From the NCBI RefSeq assembly GCF_902148845.1, contig NC_043758.1, positions 2,717,079-2,781,078 on the forward strand: a DNA stretch of 64,000 nucleotides. The letters run 5' to 3'. The DNA is from Salarias fasciatus. Taxonomy: Eukaryota; Chordata; Actinopteri; Blenniiformes; Blenniidae. Within the stretch, counting starts at the first letter, position 1. Each line of letters opens with the position of its first letter. The notes under the pieces are model-generated. The model searched no databases, had not been told where the DNA came from, and worked only from the letters and a program-made list of their open reading frames with translations. Both the position numbers and the translations under genes were made by a program. Below are positions 1 through 22,930 of the stretch, in pieces.

Positions 1-11093
<11,093 letters not shown>

Positions 11094-11369
11094 CTCGACC
11101 TGGAATCAAACGCACCTCAGCACGCAGATGCTTCCCTGCCCTCCTCGTCTCAGCCTGGGCCTCCTTCCCAGGCTTTCTCCCCCTCTAGACTCTGGAATCC
11201 ACCAGAAGGTTTACGGCTTGAGAACCGGGACCGGTGCCGTTCCGGCTCAGGGTCCGGGTGTCTCCCTGAACCCGGCGCGGAGCGGTCCAAACCCCCGTGA
11301 CTCACCAGTACAAGTTAGCATGTAGCCGGTGAACGCCCACAGACCGGCCGCATACCTGGGTCCTGAGGC

Positions 11370-11520
11370 CGGGTCCCCGGTGGAGGGGTCCCCGGTGGAG
11401 GGGTCCCGGGTGGAAGGGTCCCCGGTGGAGGGGTCCTCCGGGTGGAGGGGCTCCGGCGGAGGGTCCCCGGTAGATGGGCTACGGTGGAGGGGCTCCGGTG
11501 AAGAGTCTCCGGTCTTTGCG
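11370..11520. repeat. Short GC-rich repeats upstream of the atg16l1 start exon
   Basis: About eight imperfect copies of a roughly 15-bp unit near gtccccggtggaggg. It lies between the proposed promoter (11655-11730) and the start exon, in what should be the first intron or leader. Confidence 0.7.
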
Positions 11521-11654
11521 GTGCCGGTTACCGCCGGGTTAACGCGGTCAGCGCCAGAAAAAAGTCCTGGTTAGTTGAGCTGCCAGCTGGTTAACTAGTC
11601 CTCGGGTCTCCTGGTCATCCAGTTAACGGTTCCTGGGCTTCTTCAGGCTTCCCC

Positions 11655-11730
11655 TCCTCGCTGCACCTCTGCGCCATTTTGGCTCCTGCCGCACACTTCC
11701 GGGACGGGCGCTCAAAAATGACGTCAAAGA
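11655..11730 (-). promoter_or_regulatory. Probable atg16l1 promoter: YY1-, ETS- and CRE-like sites
   Basis: On the minus strand, upstream of the atg16l1 start exon, there is a consensus CRE palindrome TGACGTCA (11719-11726), an ETS-like CACTTCCGGG (about 11692-11701) and a YY1-like GCCATTTTGG (about 11673-11682). The ATG in the YY1-like motif opens a roughly 20-codon reading frame that stops soon after, so this is read as a 5' leader with a small upstream ORF. Housekeeping promoters often combine these motifs. Transcription start is inferred only. Confidence 0.5.
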
Positions 11731-11804
11731 CACTGCGTCATCACGTTCATGTGACTGACACACACAGGCAAGAACAAGCTTACATCAACTATTTCTCAAA
11801 TGAA

Positions 11805-12158
11805 TTAATTTGAAAGATAAAAGGGCAGATAATGGGGTGAATAAGTTATTAATCTTGTATAAACACTTTATTCATAAATGCAGATTCTTTAAAACCAAAC
11901 CCACAGTTATTCACTGGAGGAATGAGCTCAACATTTCAGCCAAATCTTTGAAACTAATTGATAAAACAGACGTATACTGTCTTGAAATTTTTGTTTCTCG
12001 GAATTCAACTTAATATAATGAGCAGTTGTGGTTTCTTTTTTTGGTTTGTTTGATTTCAACCTATTGCTATTATCTCCTTTTCTTGGCTGTCAATGATTTG
12101 ACTGATGTATTTCTAATGTCAATGGTGCCGAAATGTATTTGAACTTTGCAATAAAGAC

Positions 12159-12190
<32 letters not shown>
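11805..12190 (+). mobile_element. 5'-truncated LINE-1-like 3' end with poly-A tail
   Basis: The translated fragment contains LLILYKHFIHKCRFFKTKP and a WRNELNISAKSLKLI segment, which resemble the C-terminal tail of fish L1 ORF2 proteins. It is followed by about 150 bp of 3' UTR, a cataataaag-like polyadenylation region (gcaataaagacc) and a 27-base A run (about 12163-12190). Only about the last 65 codons remain, typical of incomplete reverse transcription. Confidence 0.6.
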
Positions 12191-12192
<2 letters not shown>

Positions 12193-12392
12193 CAAATTAA
12201 ATATTTTGGTCCATAAATGACATCTTTTTAACAAAATTGTTTTTTAGGATTATATGAAATGCTTCAGATATTTTTTTTTCCCTGATGTTTGTCCAAATAA
12301 ACCAAAACGGGAAACATTCTAGGCCTAAGGAACAAACATCAAACAAATTTAATGACGTAAAGCCCAGAAGTTCTGATCAGGTTCCATAACCG

Positions 12393-12480
12393 GTCCTCAC
12401 CTGTCCTCACTGGTCCTCACCTGTCCTCACCTGTCCTCACCGGGCCTCACCTGTCCTCACCTGTCCTCACCTGTCCTCAC
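12393..12480. repeat. 10-bp minisatellite (cctgtcctca)
   Basis: About nine tandem copies of ctcacctgtc with single-base variants (ctcactggtc, ctcaccgggc), in the intergenic region. Confidence 0.85.
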
Positions 12481-13043
12481 ACCACCTTCAGTCAAGCTCT
12501 CTGACAACAGCAACCGTTTCTTTTCCCCTGATCTGGAATAACCTCAACTTTTGACCATCAAGCTCTCACTTGAATTACAAAAAAAAACTGGCAAACCTGA
12601 GGTCTTCTAGAACCTTTGATAGGTTGTGTTTATATTTATAAACACTGTCCAATATTTCTGACCTCTGTTAAAAAAAAAAAAAAAAGAAAAAAGAAAAAGA
12701 AAAAAGAAAGGCAATTCAGGTCCTGGTTGACCGACTAACTTTTTGTTGTGTTTAGTGATCCGCTTACAAGCCAACATCGCTCAGAGCAACTGATAACACT
12801 TTTTGAAAATGGCTGCTGATTCATTACAAAAACGACCAACAGCGCCACCACTGGCCCTACATGCTCACTGCATGGTTCCCATAATGAAACGTTGTGTAAA
12901 TGTGACCTCGGCTCCAGAAACAAACAGGTCCATCCTGCACTGATCATGTAATCAAACCCAATGATTCAGCAGAACCGTCCCCGAAGTGCAACGTGAAGAG
13001 ACGACAATGAAGACGAAACATGGGATGAAGTCTGGAAAAAAAG

Positions 13044-13049
13044 TTTATT
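13044..13049 (-). terminator. Candidate spint2 polyadenylation signal
   Basis: The minus strand reads AATAAA here, about 530 nt downstream of the spint2 stop codon. It is the clearest signal before the next AT-rich tract. The cleavage site is inferred. Confidence 0.35.
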
Positions 13050-13580
13050 GTTCACAGAAACGCTTTTACAGAAAAATTCAACCCTTCAATACAATAAATA
13101 ATACCGATCAATCCCTACAAGACCTCGAAAAAAAAACCCTCCGGGTAGCTGGTGCATCATGGGAACTGAAGTTTACTCCCTGTTTGACCTGAATCTGTTT
13201 CAGTTTGGATCTCAGGAATTTTCAAGTTCAGAGAAATCTGATTGGTGCGAGCCGAGAGGAGGAGACAGTAACAGCAGGCAGTAAAACAGCTTTAGAATCA
13301 CCATCGATCTGATTAAAACTTAATAACCTGAATAACCTGTTGCAGTGAGAGAGGAGGAGGAGGAGGAGGAAGAAGAGGAAGAAGAGGAAGAAGAGGAAGA
13401 CGGTAACAGAACTTCAATCTCATTAAAAACTTCAATTAAAATCACGTTAATAAATGATTCACCGTCGACTTCATGCCGATCAAACTTTACAGCTACAGTC
13501 AATAATAGTAATCACCCCCCAGCGGGGACTCGCTGACCCCCCCTGCTGGGGACTCGGGGACGTGGCGCCCCCCCCCCCCT

Positions 13581-15257
13581 TCAGGCCTTGGCTTGTGGCC
13601 TTGGGCTCTCCGGGACACTCAGGGAGTCCAGAGAGGACGACTCCTCTGGAAGGAGCTCCTCCTTATCGCTGAGGAAGGAAACACAAGCAGTCAGAGGAGA
13701 CCTGGTCTGGACCGGGGACCGAGGGGGGGCCGGGGGACACGGGGGGGCGGCAGGGTACCTGAAGGAAGACGGTCTGCGAGGCAGACGGTGGCGTCTCAGC
13801 GTGATGAAGATGAGGGCGGCGAGCAGCAGAACGGAGATGACGGTGAGGGTGGCGAAGAGAAACACAGCTGAGGACAGAGAGAGGAGAGGGACGGTGAGTG
13901 GACCGGGGACAGGGGGACCGGAGGGACCGGGAGGACCGGAGGGACCGGAGGGACCGGGGGGACCGGGGGGACCAGGGACGGGGGGGACCGGGGGGGACGG
14001 GGGGACCGACCCGGAACCAGAAGTGGCCCACCTGCTGTCCAGCGGCTGCGCTTCCGGTCCAGTCTGTCGAAGTCACCTGGAACAGAAACACGGGTCTGAG
14101 CGGCGGCGTCCCGGGGCTCGGAGGTCGGGGTCAGAGGTCGGCCTCAGACGTGCGTTTACCTTCGGAGCTGCACCGGCTCAGGCACTCCTCCTCCGTGCCG
14201 AAGCGGTTGGCGTTGCCCTGGCAGCCGCCGTACAGGAAGGACTGGCAGGTGGCGCTGGCGCCGTCGTAGTAGTACATGGGGAAGGCAGCGCGGCAGGGGC
14301 CGGGGTCAGGGGTCGCCGAGCAGATGTCTGAGGCACACAGGCGACCCGAGTCAGTCACGACACACACTAACATTTCCCACGATGCCCCTGGAGCTGTCAG
14401 TCCCCTTCAGGACGACTCCTCTCACCTTCTTGGTCGACCGCGAGCTTCTTGGAGGACGGCAGGACCTGGACTGCAGGGCCGGACGGAGACGGGGTCAGAG
14501 GTCACACGGCAGAGACACTCAGCTGGACTCACCTGGACTCACCTGCACAGCTGGACACGCAGCTGTCCTCGCTCGGGTAGTTGTTCTTGTTGCCCCTGCA
14601 GCCTCCGTAGACGAACGTCCGGCAGCTGCCGGTGCTCCGGTCGTAGAACCAGCGCTGGAACGCCGCCCTGCACGGCCCCGCCTCCGGCTCCGCCTCGCAC
14701 AGCTCTGATTGGACAACGGCGGCGTTCGGTGGTCACATGGTGGCTGGAGGCGCCTCCGCGTGCATCAGAAACAAAGAAAGGAGGACGTACCTGCTCGTCC
14801 ATCGGGGGAAGACTCTGTGGGACACAAGGACATGTTGGTGAGCGTGGACAAGTGTTTCCATGACGACGACGACTGTCATGTAAACATTTGGCATTTACGT
14901 GACAATGTCCGTTTCCATGGCAACCGTGCAGAAGAACTGTTCACTACATGGAGATGGAGTTGGACCCCTTAAAAGAGTTCCACCTAAGGAGAGATTTCAG
15001 CGTCTCCGAGCACCGTCGCCATGGAAACAGATTAACAAAACACAATCAAAGTTTGGCGTTTTGCCGTGGAAACGGCGGCGAGCACGTACCGTTCTTCTGA
15101 GAGGACTGGGTCGGAGCTGGAGGGGGAGGGGCCCCCCGCGGAGCTTTGACAGCAGCAGGAGCAGCCGGAGAGGCAGGAGCCGAGTCGTCAGGGAGGACAC
15201 TGCCTGAACACACACACACACACAGCAAACCGCACATCTGTCCTCTGAGCTTCATGA

Positions 15258-15291
<34 letters not shown>

Positions 15292-15549
15292 GTCACCCCG
15301 CTGCACTCTGCCAGACACTCCTCCACCGTCTGGAAGTTGTTGGTGTTGTTCTCACAGCCTCCGAAGATGAAGCTGTCGCACGTTTGAGACGTGACGTTGT
15401 AGAAAAACCTCGGGAAAGCAGCGCGGCAGGGACCGACCCTGGCAGGGAGACGGCAGTGGTCTGAGACAGAGACAGAGAGAGACAGAGAGAGACAGAGAGA
15501 GACAGAGACAGAGAGAGAGACAGAGACAGAGAGAGACAGAGAGAGAGAC

Positions 15550-15608
<59 letters not shown>

Positions 15609-15906
15609 GACACAGACTGTAACAGGAAGTTTCTCCTCACACACTTCAGCAGTACACGTGGGAACCTGGTTCCTTTCGTTTCCTTAAAGTAATAATAAAG
15701 TACTCTGGAAGAGTGAAATAAAATGATAACAATAATCAGAGCAGGTGAGAATGTTTTGTTCCTTTACAGTCAGGCTCCGCCCACCACAGGTGTGTCACAG
15801 GTGAAATGTAGACAAACCAGTTAGACCTGAAAACAAACAGAGAGAGAGAGGAAACCAACGCACCTGCCCAGGTGTTAGACCCTCTAAAAGGTCTCCTGTA
15901 AATATT

Positions 15907-15965
<59 letters not shown>

Positions 15966-16117
15966 CCGTCCTCACCTCGGCTCTCGTTGCCTCGCGGCTC
16001 CAGCAGCGGCTGGACCCGCGGCCTGTCTCCGTCCTCGGCGGCGGCCCGCGCGGCTCCGTGGAGCAGCGGGAGGAGCAGCAGGAGGAGCAGCGGGAGCCCC
16101 GGTACGAGCCCCTTCAT
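13581..16117 (-). CDS. spint2: Kunitz-type protease inhibitor, SPINT2/HAI-2-like, three Kunitz domains
   Basis: HAI-type proteins are membrane-bound inhibitors of trypsin-like serine proteases such as matriptase, hepsin and HGF activator. Exons in phase: 15976-16117, 15290-15460, 15090-15203, 14791-14814, 14543-14704, 14426-14470, 14160-14327, 14032-14076, 13759-13867, 13581-13668, giving 355 aa. A Leu-rich signal peptide (MKGLVPGLPLLLLLLLPLLH) precedes three Kunitz domains, each one exon with six Cys and the motif GPCRA, so P1 is Arg in all three. Pro/Ala-rich linkers separate them. Then follow a transmembrane segment (FLFATLTVISVLLLAALIFI) and a short cytoplasmic tail with DKEELLPEE, like DKEQL in mammalian SPINT2. 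Mammalian SPINT2 has two Kunitz domains, and no MANEC domain points to SPINT1. Family certain; the symbol is the best guess. Confidence 0.85.
15464..15612. repeat. Microsatellite (GAGACAGA)n in spint2 intron 1
   Basis: About 150 bp of mixed gagacagagaga units directly upstream of the first Kunitz exon. On the transcript strand it forms the CT-rich polypyrimidine tract just before the acceptor at 15461. CA tracts at about 15257-15289 (touching the donor of that exon) and 15910-15962 lie in the flanking introns. Confidence 0.9.
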
Positions 16118-16239
16118 GGCGGGAACAAAAAAAAAACACACAACAAACAGGAGAAACTCTCTGAACAGCGCGAGTCCGAGTCCGACCTCCTTCCGGTTTG
16201 GTGGCTCCCAGTGTCGCAGTTGAATTTACCTGAGCAACA

Positions 16240-17210
16240 GGTGCGCGCGCAGGCCCCGCCCACCGACGTCACTCAGGGGGACAGGTTTCCCTACGTCAGG
16301 CTGAAGGGGGCGGGGCCTCATCCAACGCGCGCGCACACGCTGTGGCTCTGGTGGTGGAGCTGGGAAGGTTGCAGGATTGATTTCCTTTCTGTAAGCACGC
16401 CAGAGTGCCCTTGAGCAAGACAATGACAGTGTGTGAACGTGTGAACGTGAAGACATGAGGCCTGGAGCAGGCTGAAGGAGGGAAACGCTGAGAATCCATC
16501 AAACCGGTTCAACTTCACCTCAAACTGAAATCCCAGGATCCTGTATTTGAACCCAGGATCCTTTTGAAGTGAGGATAGAGACTAACCACTGCACCAGCTG
16601 GTCGGAACTACTGGAACACACACTGAACTCCCGGCTCATCCCGTTAGGCTTCTTGTTGGAATGAGTTTTATTCAATTAAAAATACACTTAAGATCAAAAA
16701 TTGAGAAAGACAATTTAGACAAGAATATGTAAATGTAGTAACTCTGCCCACTGCACTGTTTCAAAGCTTTGCCTGTCCTTTCCTTAGAGTTTATTAATTA
16801 ATTAATTTATTTATTTATTTATTACCACCAAAATTGTCATATATGGTCACAGTTGCCACATACAGCGGGATAAAGTATTTAGAACCACTTTAAAAGGTAA
16901 AGGGTGCATTTCATGTGTGATTATGAATAATGTTAATGACTTTTCTCCAATAATATAGTCACTTAAAAAAAAAAACGCTTTAACAACACACAAAAAACAA
17001 GCCTCTAACCCCAAAATGGGTTGCTGTCTGAAAAACAGCCCAAAATGGTGCGTAACAATGAAAACCCAGAAATTGGGCTAAAATAATCGACCAGTAACCC
17101 AGCAAATGGGTCAGTCTTTATAAAAATAACCTGAAGATTTAACCCAACACCAGCAACTCATTAACTGGGTCACCAAAACAACACAAAACAACCAGCATTG
17201 TTTAGTGTGA
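16240..17210. other. Intergenic region between spint2 and the TM4SF gene
   Basis: No exon was recognised. At about 16985-17180 there are several aaccca/tgggtt motifs (aaaatgggttgctgtctg, cagcaaatgggtcagtc, ttaactgggtcaccaaaa), which resemble a decayed fish MITE. An ATTC/TTCA microsatellite lies at about 17345-17390. Confidence 0.4.
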
Positions 17211-17217
17211 CTCAAGC

Positions 17218-17223
17218 TTTATT
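17218..17223 (-). terminator. Candidate polyadenylation signal of the TM4SF gene
   Basis: AATAAA on the minus strand, about 340 nt past the stop codon at 17563. The 3' end position is inferred. Confidence 0.4.
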
Positions 17224-17562
17224 CAGATTTAAACCGGAATAAAAGGTCCAATGTGAAATACAAACCCCTGCTATAAATAATCAATAAACAAATCAATCAG
17301 TCCATCAGTCAAAGAAGCTATATACACTTTACATTAGGGACAGAGGTCATTCATTCATTCGTTCATTCATTCATTCATTCATTCATCAGTGATCATTTTA
17401 CCGTGTTGGAATTTAAATAAAATAAATAATGTGTTTAAATAAGGTTTGAATCTGTCAAGTTCAGGAGGACGACTTCACGCCGAGACAGGAGACACCTGGA
17501 GGCAGACAGGCAGAGGTCAGTCAGAGGTCAGAGGATCGCCTCCAGAGCTGAAGTTTCAGGGG

Positions 17563-18465
17563 TCAGAGGTCAGCGATGTCCCCCACCTTGTTGTGACAGC
17601 AGCTGTGTCCAATCAGGAGTCCGAGGACCGAGTTGATGAGGTTGATCCCACACAGGAGGGTCTGCAGGGCGCTGCTGCCGCCCATCACGGAGAACAGCAC
17701 CACATTCCACTGCACCACAGCCCGGGGACTCAGACACACGCCCGTCCACAGCGTCCTGTTGTACAGGTATCCCGAGTAACTGCGGGGGGGGGGGGGGGGG
17801 GGGGTCAGCGGGAGACAGAACGGGTCCAGGGGGACGGGCTGAAGGGAGACTCACCTGTCGGGACGCGGCTGCAGCGGGACACCCCACACCTGTCCAGATG
17901 AGGAGTTGTAGAGACACAGAGGACCCTGGGACAGACCAGTGGCGCTGACCAGACAGCAGGTGGCAGCAGCCAGCAGGCACACGCAGGAATACAACATCTG
18001 GCAACACATCTGGACAGAAGGAAGGAGACACCCCAGTGAGATGTGTCATGACGTTGTGTTTTGTAATGCTGTTGTGTCGTGACGTTGTCACCTGACTCCT
18101 GAAGGCCCAGCAGCCTCTCGTCTTGCTGCTCTCAACAAAAGCTCGTGCTCCCAGAAGAACCTGAGGTCAGAGGTCAGAGGTCAGAACAATAAGCAGGCGT
18201 CACTGTGAAACCTCAGCAGACACAACACGACACTCGCACTGTGACAACACAATCACAACACACAACACAACAGCGTGCCGGGCAGTACCAGGAACCCGGA
18301 CCCCCACAGCCCGGTGGACCAGGCGGCTTCTCGGGTGACGTGTCCGTCCAGCAGGAAGCGGACGTCCAGCTCGGGGAGCAGCAGCAGGATGTTGGACAGC
18401 ATGCTGAGTATCGCCATGGGAACCAGAGAAATGCCCACGCAGCGGAGACACCTGGACACACACAT
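17563..18465 (-). CDS. L6-family tetraspan protein (TM4SF1/4/5-like), 205 aa
   Basis: TM4SF (L6) proteins are four-pass membrane proteins linked to cell motility and membrane microdomains. Exons in phase: 18289-18465, 18092-18160, 17855-18009, 17563-17779, giving 205 aa, the family's usual size. The N-terminus MCVSRCLRCVGISLVPMAIL carries the Met-Cys-x3-Cys-x2-Cys-x-Gly signature. TM1 is followed by LSNILLLLPE. The extracellular loop holds GLSQGPLCLYNSS and YLYNRTLWTGVC, an N-glycosylation sequon in the typical place. TM4 includes LLCGINLINSVLGLLIG. The intron between exons 3 and 4 contains a G run of about 18. It sits between spint2 and rnf168. I cannot assign it to one TM4SF paralogue. Confidence 0.88.
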
Positions 18466-18479
18466 CTGTCACACACACA

Positions 18480-19428
18480 CAGAGAGGTTCTGCGTTACAA
18501 CGTCACGTCTCCACAGGTGACGACAGGAAGGTGACGTTAAACTGATGCAGCGAATACAAGACAGTCGTCTGCAAAAGAACATTTTCCACCTGTGAGCCTG
18601 GCTGTGAAGAAAGGTTCCCGCTCTGAGTCCAGTTCTGAAGAAAGTGTCCCGCTCTGAGCCTGGTTCTATAAACGGTTCTGGTGTTCTGGAGCCGGCTGTT
18701 CTGGTTGTGATTCTCTGAGCGTGTTGAAGTTTTCTCCTAGAACCTCCTTCTGAGCGACAGACGTGTTTCCTTCAGTTTAAAACCCTGAAAGCAGAAGCAG
18801 GTTTCTGGATTCAGCATCACGAGACGATGAAGGAGGAGTTGACTCACGCTGGACGTCTCTCTGCTCTGAAGGAACTCTGAGGAAACAGCTGTAAGACGGA
18901 CACACGTCCCGCCCCCTGCTGGAAACAGGAAGTCGACCGCCGGTCAGCGTCAACGTCACAAGACGGTGGGATGAAGTCACAACGGGACGACGATGACACG
19001 TCAGTGAGACCACAAGGAGCCGTCACAGCATGAGGACGAGACGAGACGTCACGGCGAGACAACAAGACGAGGAGAGACAACAAGACGTCACAGCGAGACA
19101 GTGACAACACGAGGACGCAACAGTGACACAACAAGACGTCACTGCAACACAGCAAAACCATCAAACAACGAGGTGAGACAACAGAGAGACGATAACGAAG
19201 CAACGTCACGAGAAAACGAGATGACAACGCAGCAAGACAACAGCACAACAACACAGAGACACATGGACACAAAATGACAACGCCATGAGACGAGACAAAA
19301 GGAAGACACTAACAAGACGAGACAACGGGACAATGAGAAGACAATGGGACAATACAACAACGCAGTTCAGTTATATTTCTATTGTAGCAAACACAAGTCA
19401 GTCATCTGCATACACTCATCATGAGCAA
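18480..19428. other. Region upstream of the TM4SF gene with decayed repeats
   Basis: No exon was recognised. About 19020-19350 has imperfect repeats built around gagacaacaagacgtcac and acgagacgtcac. It contains several ACGTCA half-CRE-like motifs, but these come from the repeat. Confidence 0.45.
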
Positions 19429-19429
19429 G

Positions 19430-21920
19430 TAGAGGAGAACCCTGCAGAACCAGACTCAGAGGAGGAGAACCCTGCAGAACCAGACTCAGAGGAGAACCCT
19501 GCAGAACCAGACTCAGAGGAGAACCCTGCAGAACCAGGCTCAGAGGAGAACCCTGCAGAACCAGGCTCAGAGGAGGAGAACCCTGCAGAACCAGACTCAG
19601 AGGAGGAGAACCCTGCAGAACCAGGCTCAGAGGAGGAGAACCCTGCAGAACCAGACTCAGAGGAGAACCCTGCAGAACCAGACTCAGAGGAGGAGAACCC
19701 TGCAGAACCAGGCTCAGAGGAGGAGAACCCTGCAGAACCAGGCTCAGAGGAGGAGAACCCTGCAGAAGCAGGCTCAGAGGTGGAGAACCCTGCAGAACCA
19801 GGCTCAGAGGAGGAGAACCCTGCAGAACCAGGCTCAGAGGAGGAGAACCCTGCAGAACCAGACTCAGAGGAGGAGAACCCTGCAGAACCAGGCTCACAGG
19901 AGGAGAACCCTGCAGAACCAGACTCAGAGGAGGAGAACCCTGCAGAACCAGACTCAGAGGAGGAGAACCCTGCAGAACCAGGCTCACAGGAGGAGAACCC
20001 TGCAGAACCAGGCTCAGAGGAGGAGAACCCTGCAGAACCAGACTCAGAGGAGGAGAACCCTGCAGAACCAGACTCAGAGGAGGAGAACCCTGCAGAACCA
20101 GGCTCAGAGGAGAACCCTGCAGAACCAGGCTCAGAGGAGAACCCTGCAGAACCAGGCTCAGAGGAGGAGAACCCTGCAGAACCAGGCTCAGAGGAGAACC
20201 CTGCAGAACCAGGCTCAGAGGAGGAGAACCCTGCAGAACCAGGCTCAGAGGAGAACCCTGCAGAACCAGGCTCAGAGGAGGAGAACCCTGCAGAACCAGG
20301 CTCAGAGGAGGAGAACCCTGCAGAACCAGACTCAGAGGAGGAGAACCCTGCAGAACCAGGCTCACAGGAGGAGAACCCTGCAGAACCAGGCTCAGAGGAG
20401 GAGAACCCTGCAGAACCAGGCTCAGAGGAGGAGAACCCTGCAGAACCAGGCTCAGAGGAGAACCCTGCAGAACCAGGCTCAGAGGAGGAGAACCCTGCAG
20501 AACCAGGCTCAGAGGAGGAGAACCCTGCAGAACCAGGCTCAGAGGAGAACCCTGCAGAACCAGGCTCAGAGGAGGAGAACCCTGCAGAACCAGACTCAGA
20601 GGAGGAGAACCCTGCAGAACCAGGCTCAGAGGAGGAGAACCCTGCAGAACCAGGCTCAGAGGAGGAGAACCCTGCAGAACCAGGCTCAGAGGAGGAGAAC
20701 CCTGCAGAACCAGGCTCAGAGGAGGAGAACCCTGCAGAACCAGGCTCAGAGGAGGAGAACCCTGCAGAACCAGGCTCAGAGGAGAACCCTGCAGAACCAG
20801 ACTCAGAGGAGGAGAACCCTGCAGAACCAGGCTCAGAGGAGAACCCTGCAGAACCAGGCTCAGAGGAGAACCCTGCAGAACCAGGCTCAGAGGAGGAGAA
20901 CCCTGCAGAACCAGGCTCAGAGGAGGAGAACCCTGCAGAACCAGGCTCAGAGGAGAACCCTGCAGAACCAGGCTCAGAGGAGAACCCTGCAGAACCAGGC
21001 TCAGAGGAGGAGAACCCTGCAGAACCAGGCTCAGAGGAGGAGAACCCTGCAGAACCAGACTCAGAGGAGGAGAACCCTGCAGAACCAGGCTCAGAGGAGG
21101 AGAACCCTGCAGAACCAGGCTCACAGGAGGAGAACCCTGCAGAACCAGGCTCAGAGGAGGAGAACCCTGCAGAACCAGGCTCAGAGGAGGAGAACCCTGC
21201 AGAACCAGGCTCAGAGGAGAACCCTGCAGAACCAGACTCAGAGGAGGAGAACCCTGCAGAACCAGGCTCAGAGGAGAACCCTGCAGAACCAGACTCAGAG
21301 GAGGAGAACCCTGCAGAACCAGGCTCAGAGGAGAACCCTGCAGAACCAGGCTCAGAGGAGAACCCTGCAGAACCAGGCTCAGAGGAGGAGAACCCTGCAG
21401 AACCAGGCTCAGAGGAGAACCCTGCAGAACCAGGCTCAGAGGAGAACCCTGCAGAACCAGGCTCAGAGGAGGAGAACCCTGCAGAACCAGGCTCAGAGGA
21501 GGAGAACCCTGCAGAACCAGACTCAGAGGAGGAGAACCCTGCAGAACCAGGCTCAGAGGAGGAGAACCCTGCAGAACCAGGCTCACAGGAGGAGAACCCT
21601 GCAGAACCAGGCTCAGAGGAGGAGAACCCTGCAGAACCAGGCTCAGAGGAGGAGAACCCTGCAGAACCAGACTCAGAGGAGGAGAACCCTGCAGAACCAG
21701 GCTCAGAGGAGAACCCTGCAGAACCAGACTCAGAGGAGGAGAACCCTGCAGAACCAGGCTCAGAGGAGGAGAAACCTGCAGAACCAGGCTCAGAGGAGGA
21801 GAACCCTGCAGAACCAGACTCAGAGGAGGAGAACCCTGCAGAACCAGGCTCAGAGGAGGAGAACCCTGCAGAACCAGGCTCAGAGGAGAACCCTGCAGAA
21901 CCAGGCTCAGAGGAGACTTT
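19430..21920. repeat. Large 27/30-bp minisatellite, about 85 units
   Basis: Units are 27 or 30 bp and contain gagaaccctgcagaaccagg followed by ctcagaggag. The length difference is one GAG triplet. Because both lengths are multiples of three, three frames stay open for over 2 kb: on plus ENPAEPGSEE(E), on minus LVLQGSPPLS and GSAGFSSSEP. Point variants (agactcag, ggctcacag) mark blocks. Rare variant units near 21121 and 21583 sit in matching order, indicating a duplicated block of about 462 bp. There is no splice or promoter context for a protein here. Confidence 0.95.
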
Positions 21921-21989
21921 CTGCAGAACCAGCCAGCATAGTCCTGATTTCAGAGACATTCCAGGTGACATTCCGTCCTGCAGACTTGT

Positions 21990-22700
21990 TTAATGTGGAG
22001 TTGAAGGAAGTTCTGGTCCAAAGTAACTCCGGGTTCCTGTCAGATGAACATTAACCAAGTGGAGCCGTCTGACCAATGAGTGTGACTACAAATGTTTTGT
22101 TTTTTGTTTTTTTCAATATGGAATTGGTTTATTCCTAATTCTAAATTCTATTCCTGATCTTGGCATTTACCTGGGAAAAATGAAGGATTAAACCCTCTTT
22201 ACCTCTGGGCGCTGTGAAGCGTTCTGATCAGGCGGGGGGGTGTGGGGGGGGGGGGGTGTGGGGGGGGTGTTATGTCCCCGGAAGTAAACAAAGCATCCTG
22301 GTTCTCTCTTTCTCAATTAATCCTGAAGCTACAGCGTTGAAAATGTCCGTATTGTTCTGTTCCTCTCTCTCTGTTTGCTCTTTTCATCTCACACATTTCT
22401 ATTAAAGCCCACGGTAAACAAACCGCCGGACCAGAGACCAGAACACACACCAGTCCTTCGAGGCCATGAGCTCATTGGGAACACTGATCCCAGATTAGGA
22501 CCTCGGCTGTGACCACACAACAACACCGGGACAACATGAGTCAGAGCAACGTCACATGGCAGCACGAGCCAGCAGCCGTGACCAGAGACCAAAAACCTCA
22601 GACCTGCAGATCAGTGTGTGTGTGTGTGTGTGTGTGCGTGTGTGTGCGCGCACGCTTCTGTCTGAGTGTGAGTTTGAAGAAGAGCTGGAACTTGACTGAA
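21990..22700. other. Intergenic stretch between the minisatellite and rnf168
   Basis: No exon was recognised. G-rich runs at about 22231-22268 (several blocks of 7-10 G on the plus strand) could form G-quadruplexes. A GT microsatellite lies at about 22614-22650. Confidence 0.4.
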
Positions 22701-22707
22701 ATGTATC

Positions 22708-22713
22708 TTTATT
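22708..22713 (-). terminator. Candidate rnf168 polyadenylation signal
   Basis: AATAAA on the minus strand, about 220 nt after the rnf168 stop codon at 22931. Confidence 0.45.
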
Positions 22714-22930
22714 TCAAAAATTCCAAAACTAAAACACAAACAAACTTGTTTCCTCGTGGTGCTTCAAACACACCATGCAGAGTCCTGGACGAGGGTCCAG
22801 GGTGAAGGTTCAAATCCAGAGTCCAGGTCTTGATCATGTTTCACAGAAACAGATCAGCATCTGATTCAGTCTGTGGAGGAGGAGCAGGAGGAGGAAGAGG
22901 AGGAAGAGGAGCAGGAGGAGCAGGAGGCTC

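Larger units (their letters stand above)
11731..13024. other. Intergenic region between atg16l1 and spint2
   Basis: AT-rich sequence with no host exon recognised. It contains a LINE-1 3' fragment (11805-12190), a 10-bp repeat (12393-12480) and an A/G-rich tract (about 12669-12710). Confidence 0.5.

Noticed and set aside
11610-11683. Alternative atg16l1 start at the ATG in the YY1-like motif
   Set aside because: The frame stops after about 20 codons and no splice was found that joins it in phase to the next exon; treated as a leader uORF.
19285-21993. 902-codon plus-strand ORF (and long minus ORFs) as a repeat protein gene
   Set aside because: It is made almost wholly of the 27/30-bp minisatellite, is open in three frames, and has no splice sites, promoter or conserved flanking domain.
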